From contig CM067070.1 in assembly GCA_033980235.1 (NCBI GenBank), positions 23,834,699-23,898,698 of the forward strand: a stretch of 64,000 nt of DNA, written 5' to 3'. Source of the stretch: Diadema setosum. Its lineage: Eukaryota > Echinodermata > Echinoidea > Diadematoida > Diadematidae. The notes below the pieces were generated by a model. That model had not been told where the DNA came from, ran no database searches, and saw only the letters and a list, made by a program, of their open reading frames with translations. Shown in pieces: positions 1-13,416 of this stretch (positions are counted from its first letter, which is position 1; every line of letters starts with the position of its first letter). The translations under genes were made by a program, and so were the position numbers.

Positions 1-42
1 GGTTGCAAGCTCTTTATTATATAAATATATAGATTACATTAT

Positions 43-45
<3 letters not shown>

Positions 46-89
<44 letters not shown>

Positions 90-124
90 CATATATAGTG
101 TGTGTGTGTGTGTGTGTGTGTGTG
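46..124. repeat. (TA)n and (TG)n microsatellite
   Basis: About 40 bases of TA repeats followed by TG repeats. Similar long (TA)n tracts occur at 2540-2582, 18201-18228, 19583-19617, 20675-20713, 25468-25500, 47078-47112, 50070-50098, 52707-52740 and 62094-62121. All open frames across them are artefacts. Confidence 0.95.
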
Positions 125-2539
125 AGTAGTATTTACATATATTATCATGATGTGTGAATTCTAAACTACAGTTGACGTACTCTTTTTCTGCTTTCATCCT
201 CTTTACATCGTGTTGACAAAATAATTACCTTCATTCCTTCTTATTTACTCTATAATAACCGCATCGTAGATTACTTTAATTTCACAGACGGTGTTACAGC
301 AGTCCCTGCAGTTTCAACAATTCCATATGCTGAAACATATGTTATATCTATTTTAATGATTTCTTTCCTGTTATCAGATGTATCGTGAAGTGTGATAAAC
401 AAATTTGCTTTCTAATTTGGATGCCTTTTGAGAGAGTGATCATTGCTTTAATCTTAGTCTGAACTTTGGAATCATGAAATTAAGTGTCAGTCCTCATTTT
501 GAGTTATTTGTAACCTCTGTTTCATCAACCTGACGTTTTCTTTACGGTATATATTCCGCTAAAGTTGCTCAAGGTCTGAACCAAATAGTGCAGAGAAGTG
601 TTTAAAAACTCTCAAACCGAAATTAACAGCATTAAGATGTTTTTGAATAATCATGAATATAGTGTACTTGAGAGGAGTATGGCGATATTTCATCTAATCT
701 GGTAATCACTTCACAGCAGCCGCTGCAGCTTTGACTTTGATGCAGTACCTTGTTTGTGTGCATAATGTAGTGCCATCCAATAGCTTTTCATCTTAAGCTA
801 ATTTTCAAAACGGTAACTGAGTTTGATATACCGTCAAGAGTATGAGGTGGCTTGTAGCATAACATGATGATTCATACGTCATAGCAAAATTTCTTAACAT
901 CCCAACACCCCAAAAATTCATCCTGTACCTAATGTAGGTTTCAGGATGAAAAATCACAAAAGATTCGACCAGGATATTAGTGCCATTATATATTTCTTTG
1001 CAAGAAAACGAGATTCAGCAAATATTTAAATACTAGTAAAGAGAAGTATCAGAAAAACCCCTGCACAAACTTGTGCATTATGTCAAGTCAAGTGCAAAAT
1101 AACATCATATGATAATCATATGGCTTCGTCGTGGCTTACAAAACGACTGGTGAAATTGCTATAAAAGAGACTTTCCTGAACTCAGATATCGAAGTGCCAT
1201 TTCCCTTCCTTTATAAGCAAAGACATGATTGAAAACGCTTGATTTGATTTCTTAGTCTTAGCACACAATAGCATTGAATAAGAATGATTTGATTCATTTA
1301 AACTTCTCGCAGATCTTTCTTTTCAATACGTTTCAGAACAACCAAACAATGAAATAGAAATACCTCCATTGTTCACGAAGTCTTAGCACACCACGCACAA
1401 CCAAACCAGTAAGTAGAAAAAAAAACCCAACTTTATTATAATTATACTAGTATTCAGTTGTGCTCAAACAAACGGGACGAATGCGTCACATTTCAGAGTC
1501 ACGGCTTGAGAGAAGTTGCAAGATTGCAAAGCGCAATCTACTTACAGTATCTTGGTGTCAGCAATGAAATTGAAAGAGTCAAAGAAATAAAACACAGATC
1601 AGCCATGTTGCCTCCAGTCTTGAAATGATGGCTTTCGCCCTGATCACAGAATGTGAATGTATAGCTAAGTGGGCGTGCCAGACTAGCGTTCGTCTATCTT
1701 TAGACGCCTGTTTTGTTTTCTGACGCGATAGTTTACAATACAAAAATATTGTACACATCAGTCAGTTATCAGTTGGACTTTACTGTCGAGGTGACGAAGT
1801 ATATGGTTGATGATCATTTCAATCGTTTACGACTCTAGTGTTTGGCTCCACAGAACTTTTATCACAAACATTCTCGATTTGAACATTGACCTCTCTTGAA
1901 AAGTCTGGACTCGAAATGAGATAGCATAATGTTGTATCAGTTAATGTAAGTTAAGTATAAGCTGCTATCTTTTGGATACATGTATCACAATAATTGATGG
2001 GGTCTGCAGGTGACTGTTTAGTTGAGTGAAAAATTCTCGTGGGATCCAGATATGGAATCCACTATTTCTCTCCATCTTTATCTATCTCTTTCTCTCTTGC
2101 CTTTTTTCACTTCTAACCAAGAGCTCGACGGCTGGCTGCTGATGGCTCAGTGATTGTACATGGCGATTTTTCGTATTTATGCTTAATGCTTCTAACAGTT
2201 CCAATGCAACAACAGTCTTGTCTTAAGAAAATATATGATATATTATTACGTTTCATTCTGAAAGCAAAATGAAAACTCCGTCACAATATTGTGGGTTACA
2301 TTTAGTTTAGTTTATATCACATAAGTATACCTTACTTCCTTATGTGCTAGGTGGTATTATTATTTGATCTGGTCTGTCTCTCCTTTTTTAATTCACAAAT
2401 ATTGATTATTTAAGGCTAACAGCCAAACAAGCTTGCTTTTATGTCCTAAACTCGTCATACTTCTCATTGTACAACCCGAAACCCAATTTCGGTCAATTAT
2501 CATTATTAATACATACATATATACATATACATATATCTA

Positions 2540-2585
<46 letters not shown>

Positions 2586-2835
2586 TATGATAGCTGTTTG
2601 TGCCTAAATATTCTTTTATTTGTTTATTATTGACAAAGTACAAGAGTTTGTGCTGTAATGTTTGATGTAATCTGATATAATAAAATAAACTGAAACCAAA
2701 ACTAATATGGTATGATAAAAACCCGTGAATACCAAACGTTTCTCGAAATAGGGTTTTGTATTTCCATTCTTCCGGTCCCTCTTCAATATGTATTGACAAA
2801 ATATGTCCTTTCTTGTACATTTACTTAACCTCATT

Positions 2836-4080
2836 TTTTGATTTGATTTGATTTGATTTATTGGTTCCTGCATTATATCATTGCTCATGCAGATACATGC
2901 ACATGTATTATACATTGTTGGTGACATATCTACAAAAACTCATATAGTTAACAAAGTAAGTTTCTTCATTGCCTTTAAAGTATGCAGCAATACAGTTTCT
3001 TCATTGCCTTTACAATGTACAACAAAACATATCAGCGATGCAATGAATAATATAGAATGGCATTGCTTGATTTGCATGCAGCCCTCGTACATAATGCATA
3101 ACATATAGGAAAATAGGTGGGAGGGATGACTTGCAAAGAGATAGGATAGAAAAAATGAGAAAGGAAGGAAGAGGGCTGTCTGCTTTCGCTAAAGGTCTGC
3201 ACAAAGTTAGATCACCTGGATCACTGATTAGTAAAGCATTGCAAAGTACGAGGTACAGGTGAACAGTTCCAGGTCATGGTCGGTTACATAACATTACGCA
3301 ATAAATTCAGAACGGTGATATTTCCACGAGGGAATTTCATATACAATAATATTACCCGTAGCATTGTTTTTACAGCTTTCTTAAAAGAGTAGATAGACTT
3401 TAAAATTCTAATTTCAGAAGGAAGAGAGTGGGGTATTCCAAATATCGGGTCCGGTGTGTCTGATAGATTTCAGAGCCATCACCATTCTAGGATTTTGTAA
3501 ATGAAATTTATCAGATTGCCTAGTGGGATAAGAATGTATGTCCTTGTGTAACTGAAATAATGAGAAAAAAGAAGATGGCAACTGACCGTTATACAAACGA
3601 AACATATACAGAGTGAATTTTGCAAGAAATTAATATCATTTACCTAGTGTTTTTAATTCTACGAACAAAGGATCTGAATGGTTGCGATAACCTGAATTAG
3701 CGCATATACGTATAACTTTCTTTTGTAGAAGCAATATACTGTCAATGTGACTTTTTGCAGTTGCCCAAACAATGTTACAGTATGAGATGTTCAATAATCT
3801 CAACGGATAATAAAGCATAAATAAAATATTCTTTGGGACATAATATTTAAGCTTACAGAGTATATACCGACGTTACGAGACACTTTATCTGAGATGTATT
3901 GCCTATTAGCATTCCATGTCATATTTTTAATTACATATAATTTTATTCCAAGAAATTTGACACTTTTTATTTGTTCCAATAACATACCATCCACTAAAAT
4001 ATTTAGATTTAATCTTTTTTTAACATTAATAACATTTGTATCGTATTTCGGTGGTCAATTCACATTGTTTAGGAGACCTG
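2836..4080 (-). pseudogene. 5'-truncated CR1/L2-like LINE with reverse-transcriptase C-terminal remnants
   Basis: Three frame-broken minus-strand pieces at 3994-3800, 3818-3636 and 3605-3414 read like the end of a non-LTR retrotransposon ORF2: VKFLGIKL, SRNVGIYS, LLQKKVIRIC, then a WN motif in DIWNTPL near the end. The element ends at 2836-2860 in a short tandem tail, TTTGA units on the plus strand (AAATC on the element strand). Not functional: frameshifts and 5' truncation. Inserted in the left duplicate only. Confidence 0.75.
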
Positions 4081-4081
4081 G

Positions 4082-4245
4082 GGGTGTTCCATCAACGTAG
4101 TCAGTGCTGACAAGTTGTCAGTTGCTGACAATTTTAGAAAAATCCTTGTTTTCACTAGCTGAGATGCTCTGGTCACTGACTGTTACCATGGTGATTGTCA
4201 GAGACTGACAACTTGTCAGCGCTGACTAACTTGATGAAACACCCT
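4082..4245. mobile_element. MITE with TIRs, copy 1 of a family
   Basis: Left end GGGTGTTCCATCAA, right end TTGATGAAACACCC, with internal inverted GCTGACAAGTTGTCAG-like blocks. A related copy is at 29696-29893. No coding capacity. Confidence 0.75.
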
Positions 4246-5514
4246 CCTGAACTATCAACAGTTCTTCATAATGAAACATCTCTTTCACTCCTGTCAACAA
4301 ATGTATCGTATTCTGAACCGTTCTGAAAAGTTCAACCTAAGTTTGACCTTTGGTAACATGAAATTAAGTGACAGTGCTGATTTTGATTTATTCTACACCC
4401 TAATTTCATCACCTTGACATTTACTTTTCGATATTTCGATCTCAAAGCCCAAATAAAAGTAGAGAATTTTATAAAGAAGCCTTCAAGCCTGTTATCAATA
4501 ACACTAAGAAAAAAATGCTTTGAAACATTCCTGAATATCATCCACTTGAAGAGCACGAAAAAGTTTTATGTAATTTGTTAATCATTTTATAGCACCCACA
4601 AAGAGATTCAATCCTCCAATTGCGGGCACACATGCAGTAACAGAATAAGGTATAGTGCCATGCAATAATGTGACTCTTAAGCCCCCTTTCACAACAATAA
4701 CAAACCTGATATTAATGTAAGCTGTTTTGTATGGGCAGAAATAAACTTTTGATAACTTTGATAGCATAATAAACTGGGGAATTTGGTAACTTTAAAATTC
4801 GATAAAAACCCAACAGATTCATCCTGTATAACTTCTTTAAGTTTGGTAGCGAAATGTTACGTAAAACACGTAATGTACTTCGTCCATGATATCACTCCAT
4901 GCATATATCATTGTATATTTTTTTTTTGTCAGAAAAGGAAATTAAACAAAATCAAAATGAAAGAAATGTAAATAAGAATAACAATAACTTGTTGGCTCTT
5001 TATACAGTGTTATAGTTACGAGCACTTAATTTACCGGTATTTTCTATATATGGCGTCCCGAATCTAAAGCTCACATAAAATGAGGCAAAATTCAATATAT
5101 CCATAACAAGAGAAAAGATAGATTTGACTTGCCCTCATCATTAATAAAATAATCTTACGATATTTGGTAGACGCGCTGTATGTTCATATCATGCAGTATC
5201 ATTCTCCTAAGCACACTATGCATGACAGGCGTTGAACTATATAGGTGACTGAAAATGGTGAACATGGATTTTAAGCCATGATATTGTTCATTGTTTCGTA
5301 ATATTTGAAATCAAAGTCCTCTTCCATAGCAGCTACAAATGAATACCTCATCTGTGCAGATATTCATAATCATGAGTTGACATCAGTTGCTGAGCCCATT
5401 ATGATTCTTCTTCTTTTTTGAACAGTCAATAAATATGGGATACAGTGTACTTTATGGGAACCTCTTTTTTGGTAATTTCTTTTAACATGGGATATTCCCA
5501 GTGTCATCAGCAAG

Positions 5515-5702
5515 CACACATTGTACATGTATATGACGCAATGTTTGCATATCATGCAATGTTGCATATTATGATGCAATGTTGCATATCAGTATTGGTA
5601 CAACGTTGCATATAAGTATGATGCAATGTGGCATATCGTAAGTATGATGCAATGTGGCATATAAGTATGATGCATTAATGTTGCATATCATGCAATGTCT
5701 GC
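5515..5702. repeat. Minisatellite built on TGCATATCATGCAATG-type units
   Basis: Repeated units of about 28-36 bases, each with ATGCAATG(T)TGCATAT and AAGTATGATG. Each unit is itself partly palindromic (GCATATcatGCAATG). Irregular spacing. Confidence 0.75.
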
Positions 5703-5781
5703 TTGCTGATAACACTATATAGGAAAATAACTCCCCCACTATGTGTACAAGTGTGTGGAGATAAAATTTCACTCCACTGAG

Positions 5782-6008
5782 GTAGCCTTTTGCAAATTAA
5801 GGCAGCTCGCAATGGACTCGCACACAGCGAACTGTGCATGGACTCGCACGCATACCGCGAACAGTGGACCCGCACGAACACAGCGATCGGATCGGAGCTC
5901 TCGCAGCTCGCCGCAGCTCCCGCGCTGTGCATGTGCAAGTCCGCAGCTGCTCTCTGTGACACTGTGTGCGAGTCCTCAGCATAGCGAGCTGCCTTTGCAA
6001 AAGGCTAC
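5782..6008. mobile_element. Foldback element
   Basis: Inverted ends GTAGCCTTTTGCAAA and TTTGCAAAAGGCTAC continue inward through GGCAGCTCGC and GGACTCGCACACAG. GC-rich compared with its surroundings, and its overlapping open frames on both strands come from this composition. Confidence 0.7.
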
Positions 6009-6756
6009 ACCAAATGAGAATGATAAATGGTCAGATGATGATAATTATTTAAATTTCAATTTGTCTTTTAAATAAATACATGCATAAAATGACAATCAAA
6101 AAAATGAAATCAACACAGCGAAATTCTACCATAATTCTATCAATTAAAACCGAAATGAAAGTAGGGGCCAGCAGACTATGAAAACAACTCCATAAATCAT
6201 GAAAACCTAGGAAATGACGAGCAGGGAAATCAAGTATGGTAGCACTGTTGTATTGACGAAAAGACGTACAGCGCTTAAAAGGTCACCCTTGGTTCAAGTC
6301 CTATTCAAAGCCTGCATCTTTGGATATACTTTTTTAGACATCGCAAGGTCTTGGGGTAAAATCAACGCTTGTTGTAAAGCGCCACCTAAGGCCCCAGTCA
6401 CACAATGCTCTGCGTTCGGCGTTACGTCCAAAAACTTGAAGTTTGAATTTATTTGTTCAACTAAATATATTGATTTATATCATTAATGTACAAAATACAT
6501 AATACAATTATACCACAAATAAGATACAATATTGATCGATAAGTTAAATAATAGAGGAAGAAAATATGATTTACAGTCATGGAATAGACAAATTTTGGTT
6601 ACGTTTTAATTGTTCATCGATATTCATCACTTAATGGGTTATGTTAAGGAGACTGTAGTTATAAAGTGATGCTTAATAAATTTCCAGATTTAAAAAAGAA
6701 ATGGACTTTATAACGCCCCCTCCCATATCCACATACAATATAAAAAACAATATTAA

Positions 6757-7067
6757 ATGGGTTGGTCAAATACCGGTTAGTGATTGGCTAAACACAGTCA
6801 CGTGATGGAGGTACATTCGTTATGTTCGCCCATGGGCGAACATTCTTGTTATGTTCTCCCATGGGAAAACATTTTCACGTAACAAATACCCGCGCGCACA
6901 ATGAATTTGGCTCTGCGCGAGCTAGCGCGATCGAGTGCGTTGTGCGCGCGCGTGCTGGACCTTTACGCTAAGCGTACCATGATATCAATAATGTACGGTG
7001 GACGGTTTGATGCACCACTTTTCAGAGCGTGAAATCAATTGATAATGATGGTATTTGACTAACCCAT
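6757..7067. mobile_element. Nested MITE
   Basis: TIRs ATGGGTTGGTCAAATACC and GGTATTTGACTAACCCAT. Contains the palindrome TTCGCCCATGGGCGAA and a near repeat of it. Confidence 0.75.
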
Positions 7068-7116
7068 ATAATATAACAGATGATGACTTTTGTTGTCGGG
7101 AACTTACCAAACGTTC

Positions 7117-7201
7117 GGGTTTGAAATGCTATTTCGGGAGGCTATAAGTCCCTCGACTTCGTCTCGGGACTTATAACCTCCCTCAATAGCATTTCAAACC
7201 C
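7117..7201. mobile_element. Short perfect-arm foldback
   Basis: GGGTTTGAAATGCTATT pairs with AATAGCATTTCAAACCC, and the arms continue through GGGAGG..TATAAGTCCC to a loop around GACTTCGTC. Strong hairpin. Confidence 0.75.
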
Positions 7202-8616
7202 TTCGGGTGGAACATTCGGTATGTTCCCTTCCCCGCCAGTCATCATCTATATACAGTGGTAATGTAATCCACTTTCAGGAGTGTAAAGTGGCTAAGACTG
7301 TAAGAGAAATACTAAATTCATTCTCATTTTATATAGTTTATGGCTGTCCCACACCCTCCTCGGCCAGAAAAGTAAATAAAATGCTGTCACCCCACCCCCT
7401 ACCCTATATTGACTTTTTTTTTTCTTCGAATAATATACATTTAAAGAGTGTAGGAAAAAAGTTCAGCACCAACGGTCAACCGATGTCATCTGTATATGGG
7501 TGCCGCCTAAAATGACTTTATATGGGAGAAATTTCAAAACTCGTCCATGCGGTTTTACCACTCCACCGCTCCGACTATTTTGTAGTATTCCTTCAGGTAC
7601 ATGCGTTGCCTCTTGGCAACACGGGTGGTTTCCCACCACTCTCTGTTCCCATAGGGGTGGAAAGCGGAAAACGTCAAGGGGCGCAATCGCCCGCAGAATC
7701 GGTAACTGTCGGTAGATGTTCGTAAGCGGACGTAAGTGTTGTGATACGTTAACTTGCGGTTAATTTCGGATACTTACGATGGACGCAAATGAACGCAAAT
7801 GGACGGGATGTAAACATTTTTACGCTTCGTCCTCCTGCGTCCACTCATCCGTATCTATCAGCAGCGGACGTAACCCATCGTAAGGCACTGTGTGACTGGG
7901 GCATAACATCCATTATTTTGTTTACCTGCGGCAGAACACGTTTGGATTATAGAGCACTTTGGATTTTTTGGAGGCTGTGCTAAGTTTTCAGCAGATTGCA
8001 GGGAAATGGAAGGGGTATCATGGTCATCAAAGGAGCAATATATTCACTACTATACATCATCTTCATAACGTATTTTAAAATGCATTGGTGTTTTCCCGTT
8101 CAAAAAAGAGCGAAATAAGTGGATATTTGCAGAAATAGAAGATTGTCATCTTTTGACACTCTGTATACACGCAGTCATGTCTATCAAAGCAATTTTTTTT
8201 TTTTTCAATGTCGGGTATTTTTTGTTTGGTAAGACAAGATCTGTAACAGTTAAAGAAGAAATTTATAGGAAATAATATCATATAGATTAACTGTTTTCCA
8301 TCATTTAATGTTATTTTGATTAATTTCTGACATAAATCATGCAATAAGGTTGTCTCTGCTTTGAATATAAGAATCTTTATTTTTATCAAATTTGAGCACT
8401 GGAAGAAGTTCGATGCGCCTACGAAAAGTGCCAAATCTGTGACGTCACCACGTGCGTATGCAACCCAGTGGGATTTACGTATCTATAGGCAAACTGTGTG
8501 CATTTTTCAGGAAATTGGTGTGTAATTTGATGTCAATTTAGAATAAATCGTCCGCCAAAACTATCTATTCACGTTGTGAAATTGTTTGTTTGTTTGTGTT
8601 CATTGGAATCATATTT

Positions 8617-8938
8617 CAAACCCATAAATTTACGGAAAAAACAAAGTTTTAAAAGCACAAAACTTATCGTCAGCTCAAGATTTACGATTGCCGTGATCAG
8701 CTGTTCCTTCGTACAGCCACAATTTGCTGTTATTATTGACACAACAAATCGATCATTGTGGGGGAATTGCGTATAGCTGAGGTAATCTTACATACTCATG
8801 AAGGATGATAACTAAGTCAAAGAGCTGTAATTGATTGGAAATCATTTTTACACCCATAAATTTACGGAATTACGACGTTTGAAAAGCACAAAACCTACCG
8901 TAATCAGCTCAAGATTCGCAATTGCCGTGATCAGGTGT
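8617..8938. repeat. Direct duplication, two copies of about 86 bases
   Basis: 8617-8702 and 8852-8938 share CCATAAATTTACGGAA, AAAAGCACAAAAC and GATTGCCGTGATCAG-like blocks. Confidence 0.7.
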
Positions 8939-8939
8939 A

Positions 8940-11900
8940 CGCACAACAGTCGCTGACAGTACCAGCAGAATCAGCAGTGAAGAGGTATTCCTTGATGCCG
9001 TGATTTCAGCTTGATTCTTCTTCGAAATGGCATGATGAAGGTTTGTTAGATAAATGTGACCTTCTTTTTCTCTTGTGTGTTGGTTTAAATTCTAATTTCT
9101 ACCTCAACTTGCTAAAAAAAAACCCAGTCTAACAAAGCGGGAAACTGCAACATTTCCGTGCTGAGCAGCAGTCACGATACACGTGTTGCATGCAAGCATG
9201 CACCGCTGCTGCAGCGATCCCCATAGGCCTAGTATAACATGTAGGTTGCTTGTAAACGAGGGTCCTCGGCGCAGTTGCCCAATCGTGAACACGTATTTCG
9301 ATCACGTGTCTTGGTAAGCAACAAGGCTGTTTACGCGTCTGGGAGACGATTTGCATAAACTTACGCAACTTACGCATGTTTCAGACGAATTTATGAATGA
9401 AAGTGAGTAGCATGACATCATGTCATGACCATATTTGAAATAAGCAGAGGTAGAGCTTTCTGTAGGTACCAAATGTGTCAGGGTTCAACGCAGAATATCT
9501 AAGACACAATCGCCAAAAGAACAGTCATTTTCGCCGTAAGCGAAGGCGATTTGGTCTTTAGACGTAAGATTTTGGCCAACATTTGAGATTGACATCCCAC
9601 TTTTCTCTTCAAAATTCCACATTTTGTAGGTTGTATTTCGAAATGTTGTTGATATCAATCAGAAACTAGAAAATTTCCCCTACAACGTGATACCAAAATG
9701 TCAAAATATCAAATGTCAATACCAAAAGCTACGTGGTCATGGAAACTGGGTGTTTTTTCAATCTCAGAAACAGTTTGGGGGTAAAGTTACATCGTCTAAA
9801 AGATATCCACTTTTGTTAACTAGATTCTTAGCTTTCCGAAGATATCAAACTTGTCATATTTCTAGATTCTCTATAAATTTCTGCTTTAAGATGCTCGTAT
9901 GGCAAAACAGATCTTACAAGATAAGGTAATTTATATTTATGAAATGATTACGATTTAAGTCAAAGTCTCTGCATTGTCCTAGATCATCAGGCTATTGATT
10001 GAATTCTATAATTACAAAATGGAGAAAAATTGAAATATAAGGTCTATGAAGTTGTTTTCCCTTGCCTCATTCATTTCAAGCTTCCTTTCCGTACGGCCTA
10101 TTCAAAATCGCAATTTCCTCGAATATGGGATCTTGTTACTCCTGCTGCATGAGTGCCCATGATTTCCAGCCATTAAGTTGACCACTGGCTTTACACTTTA
10201 CCCCAAAGATCAATAGAAAATGGCGCTAAAACTGAAATACATTCTATTTACTTTGTAGATGAAAGGGAAAGTCCTCTGGAAGAGGAGAACTAACAGTAAT
10301 GAGGCTAGCCTTTTCAGAGAATTGGCTGCTTAAATCTTATGTTAATAATTCCAATATTGATAGCAACAACAACAACAACAACAACTTTTATCATCATCAT
10401 TATGATTATGACTATGATAACAGTAGTTACATAGTTTCAATTATCATTATTGCTTTAATCATTGTGATCAAAGTCAGTTTTTATCTATACTGAATTTATG
10501 AATGAGAGAGGGCTGCCAGTCTATATTCAGTTTGCTTGGAGATGCATTACATTTTGTATCTTGTCATCTCCGTTTTCATTGTGTAACATTAAAGTCATTG
10601 TAGAGTCAAAGTTCAGCCTGACTCTTACATCAGACAGCTTCTATAAAAGGTGAGATTTCCCCTCCAAACAGGAAAGAGAATACACTTGCGAAATCACAAC
10701 AATATAAACAAAAAAACAGAACAAATAAACAGTAAATTCAGGTCTATTATACTGTAAGGGAATGATGTGAAAGTATCTTCCTGTCATGTGCACGATATCC
10801 TATACCCATATTTTCCCACGAGCGATGTTGACCATGCTTTCACATGACCCTTGTGTACATTTTGCTTACTCTTATAGTGGAAAAATAACGTAAAAATTCC
10901 CAAATATTTATTGCTGTGTAGCATTGAAAAAGTTCCCATGATGATGGACGTTTATTACTACACATGCCCAGTGTAATGAGCATATAAAAAGAAATGATTG
11001 ATCAGTGACAATATTCTTGTTTTCTATGAATTAACGTGGCTGAATCATACATACGGGCACACTTTTTAAGGCTTTCTCGTGGTATCCAACGGCTTTATTC
11101 GACAAGGGGAAAATTGTCGGGTCCAGCTGAAGTTGATCTGAGTGATTATCTGGTCTCTGTAAGGTGAGTTATGACGACAGGTGAAGACAGAAAGTTAGCT
11201 TCATAACGCCGTTAGATAAGAGTTTACCGAGAGCCTGCGAATGTACTTCTTTCTGTTAACTTTCGATAGATATAATGAAAATGACAGGTAATAAAGTCTG
11301 ATGAGGTTATCTTACTAATAGTCAGTCGAGAAGATGAATCAAATCACTGTGTCATTATGTACTATATATACAACCGACAAGAACATCATGACAACATTTT
11401 TCAGTGGTAACATGTCTCTTGCGTACACTTATAGAATTGTCAGATTTGTCAGTATTTCGATATTATCTTCCCAAAAGAATGCCTTAGGAGAACGAAATGG
11501 CCTATGAAGTCATGTGAACTGGATTTATGAACAAAGAATAATGATTTCTTCTTTGTAAAGGCCATACAGACAGATTAGGCAGTTTGAGTTAAAGATAACT
11601 TTGCGTACGTTTGTTTGGGAGCGAAATAACAGTTACTTTTTTCATACTTCTTAAAAAAATCAATTTTCTTTTTAAAATACATCTTTGATTGTTTATAATG
11701 TGTTCACATGAAGACGCGAAACAGAAATTTTTTAAGCGCAGCAGGCGTAATGGCGGTATATATTTAGATTGAGTTTGCTTGAATGTCATGCTTATATTAT
11801 GATTTTTTTTCTTTTTGTCATTCAGGTTTAATAATATCTGCTTTTCAGTGGATCAAGTCATTCCATCGCTTGATCTATTTTTTTTTTTAATCGCAAAATG

Positions 11901-12427
11901 TGCATTGTTTTGCGTTAATATAATTATCCGTACACCAAGTCAAATTTTTTGTGTTATGGCAATACGATATTTGTTGTTTCTCTTGTCTTTTGATTTTCTT
12001 CCTTTTTGACTGACAGGCAATTTTGACCCCCCCTTTCAAAAACGTAGCGTCGCCCAAAATACTGCCCAACTAAAATCAATAAAATGGTAATATGGATCTC
12101 CATTTCTTTGTATGTAATAATGTAGTCATTTTCCCGTAGCTATTGTCATGATTGTATTTCTCAATTTTCTTAATGTACAGTTAACATTTGGTTAAGTCAA
12201 TAAAGCAATCATCCCCAGGGGTCCGTTTTAATGATGGTGGGTGGGGAGGGACTTGGAATTGGCCTATCTGTGCGAGGGAGCAGAGCGACCGAGCGGGGGG
12301 AGGGTGGGGTATCCCCCTTCAACAGGAAAAAGATTTTGCACTTTCAGACCTGAAATTAAGTGATCTGTTGAAAACTTTTGGTGAAATTTTGGATTTTGTA
12401 TTATGGATTTGAAACAGTTCCAATTCT
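8940..12427. other. Intergenic: no supported gene
   Basis: AT-rich sequence with an (AAC)n/(CAT)n/(GATTAT)n patch at 10364-10420. Short frames (for example 8075-8434 minus and 11589-11789 minus) show no domain, codon bias or splice context. Confidence 0.6.
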
Positions 12428-13416
12428 TTAACCCTATAAAGCCCAAGGGGGGGCACATTGTGCCCCCCTACCAGATTTTCGTTTGCCACTCCTTCGCCCT
12501 TTATCCGATTTCAACCAAATTTGGTGACTTTTCCTAAAATCTTATTACAAACATTTTGATATATAATTTAGCTATATTTGATGTTGCTGGTTGCCATGGC
12601 AACCATAAACTGACAACCATGTCAGTCAGATTTTGCATCTTTTTTCTGTTCCCATTTCATTTAACAGCATTACAGTGTATGAAATGGGTGTTTCTTGGCT
12701 GAAATTTGTTGAAGGAGCAAAATTCGAAGTAATTATGGTCCTGGAAAGTTTTTCTTATTATTTCCTTTGTTTTTTATGTGACAAAGGCATAAAACAATAG
12801 ATATAATAGAGATAATTGAAAACAATGATATTTTCTAAAGATTGCCCTTATATTTTGAGTTATTTTGATTCCTTCACCCAAGTTATGCCTCTGATATCAT
12901 TAGTTTATCATATTATCAATTTGCAATCTCAAAATTCCAGTATTATGCAAATATGAAATGTCATAACTATACATGTACCCATTGCATACATTTCATCTCA
13001 GGTCTCATAATGTATCACTATGTTGATATGAATAGCGCCCCCATGTGGTGACCTTGAGAAATTTCAACCATAACAAATAATGAAATTCCACTTGCTTATC
13101 ATTTATGGCAAATATGAAAATGATTGGTCTATAATAAGACATATATAATGGGGATAAAGAAATCATACAGAAAAATCATGTTTTTAGCATATTTCCTATG
13201 TATTTCTTTATATTTTTCGTAAATAGCGCCCTCCATGGGTGACCTTGTGAAAATTCAAATGCACGGTCATGTAGAGTTTGAGTTACTCTACCCACGTGCC
13301 AAATATGACGATGATACATCAAATAATAAAAAAAGTTATATAGGGGGGGGGGGGGCACAATGTGCCCCCCCTTGGGCCTGCGAGGGGTCAAAATAGCTTG
13401 GGCTTAATAGGGTTAA
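12428..13416. mobile_element. About 1-kb TIR element with C/G tracts
   Basis: Left TAACCCTATAAAGCCCAAG then GGGGGGCACATTGTGCCCCC; right GCACAATGTGCCCCCC then GCTTGGGCTTAATAGGGTTA. The sub-terminal hairpins are themselves palindromic. The internal sequence is noncoding, with a repeated block (GCGCCC-C-ATG-GGTGACCTTG near 13037 and 13227). Confidence 0.75.

Larger units (their letters stand above)
1..5775. repeat. Segmental duplication, left copy (matches 41500-45210)
   Basis: Collinear similarity to 41500-45210: 240-350 with 41515-41660, 930-1240 with 42720-42980, 1320-1700 with 43430-43790, 2700-2760 with 44145-44205, 4560-4960 with 44310-44690, 5150-5240 with 44855-44935, 5700-5780 with 45140-45205. 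It also has an internal repeat: 440-860 resembles 4340-4690. A LINE (about 2836-4080) and a MITE (4082-4245) interrupt this copy. No convincing coding exon. Confidence 0.7.
6391..7902. mobile_element. About 1.5-kb TIR element (with nested elements)
   Basis: Ends GGCCCCAGTCACACAATGC and GCACTGTGTGACTGGGGC are inverted, and subterminal CGTAAG/TTACGTCC motifs recur at both ends. No transposase frame. Holds the two elements at 6757-7067 and 7117-7201. Confidence 0.7.

Noticed and set aside
5515..5702. CRISPR-like regular repeats
   Set aside because: Units are contiguous and irregular without unique spacers, in a eukaryotic genome; it is a minisatellite.
5743..6075. Overlapping frames on both strands
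   Set aside because: Come from the GC-rich foldback at 5782-6008.
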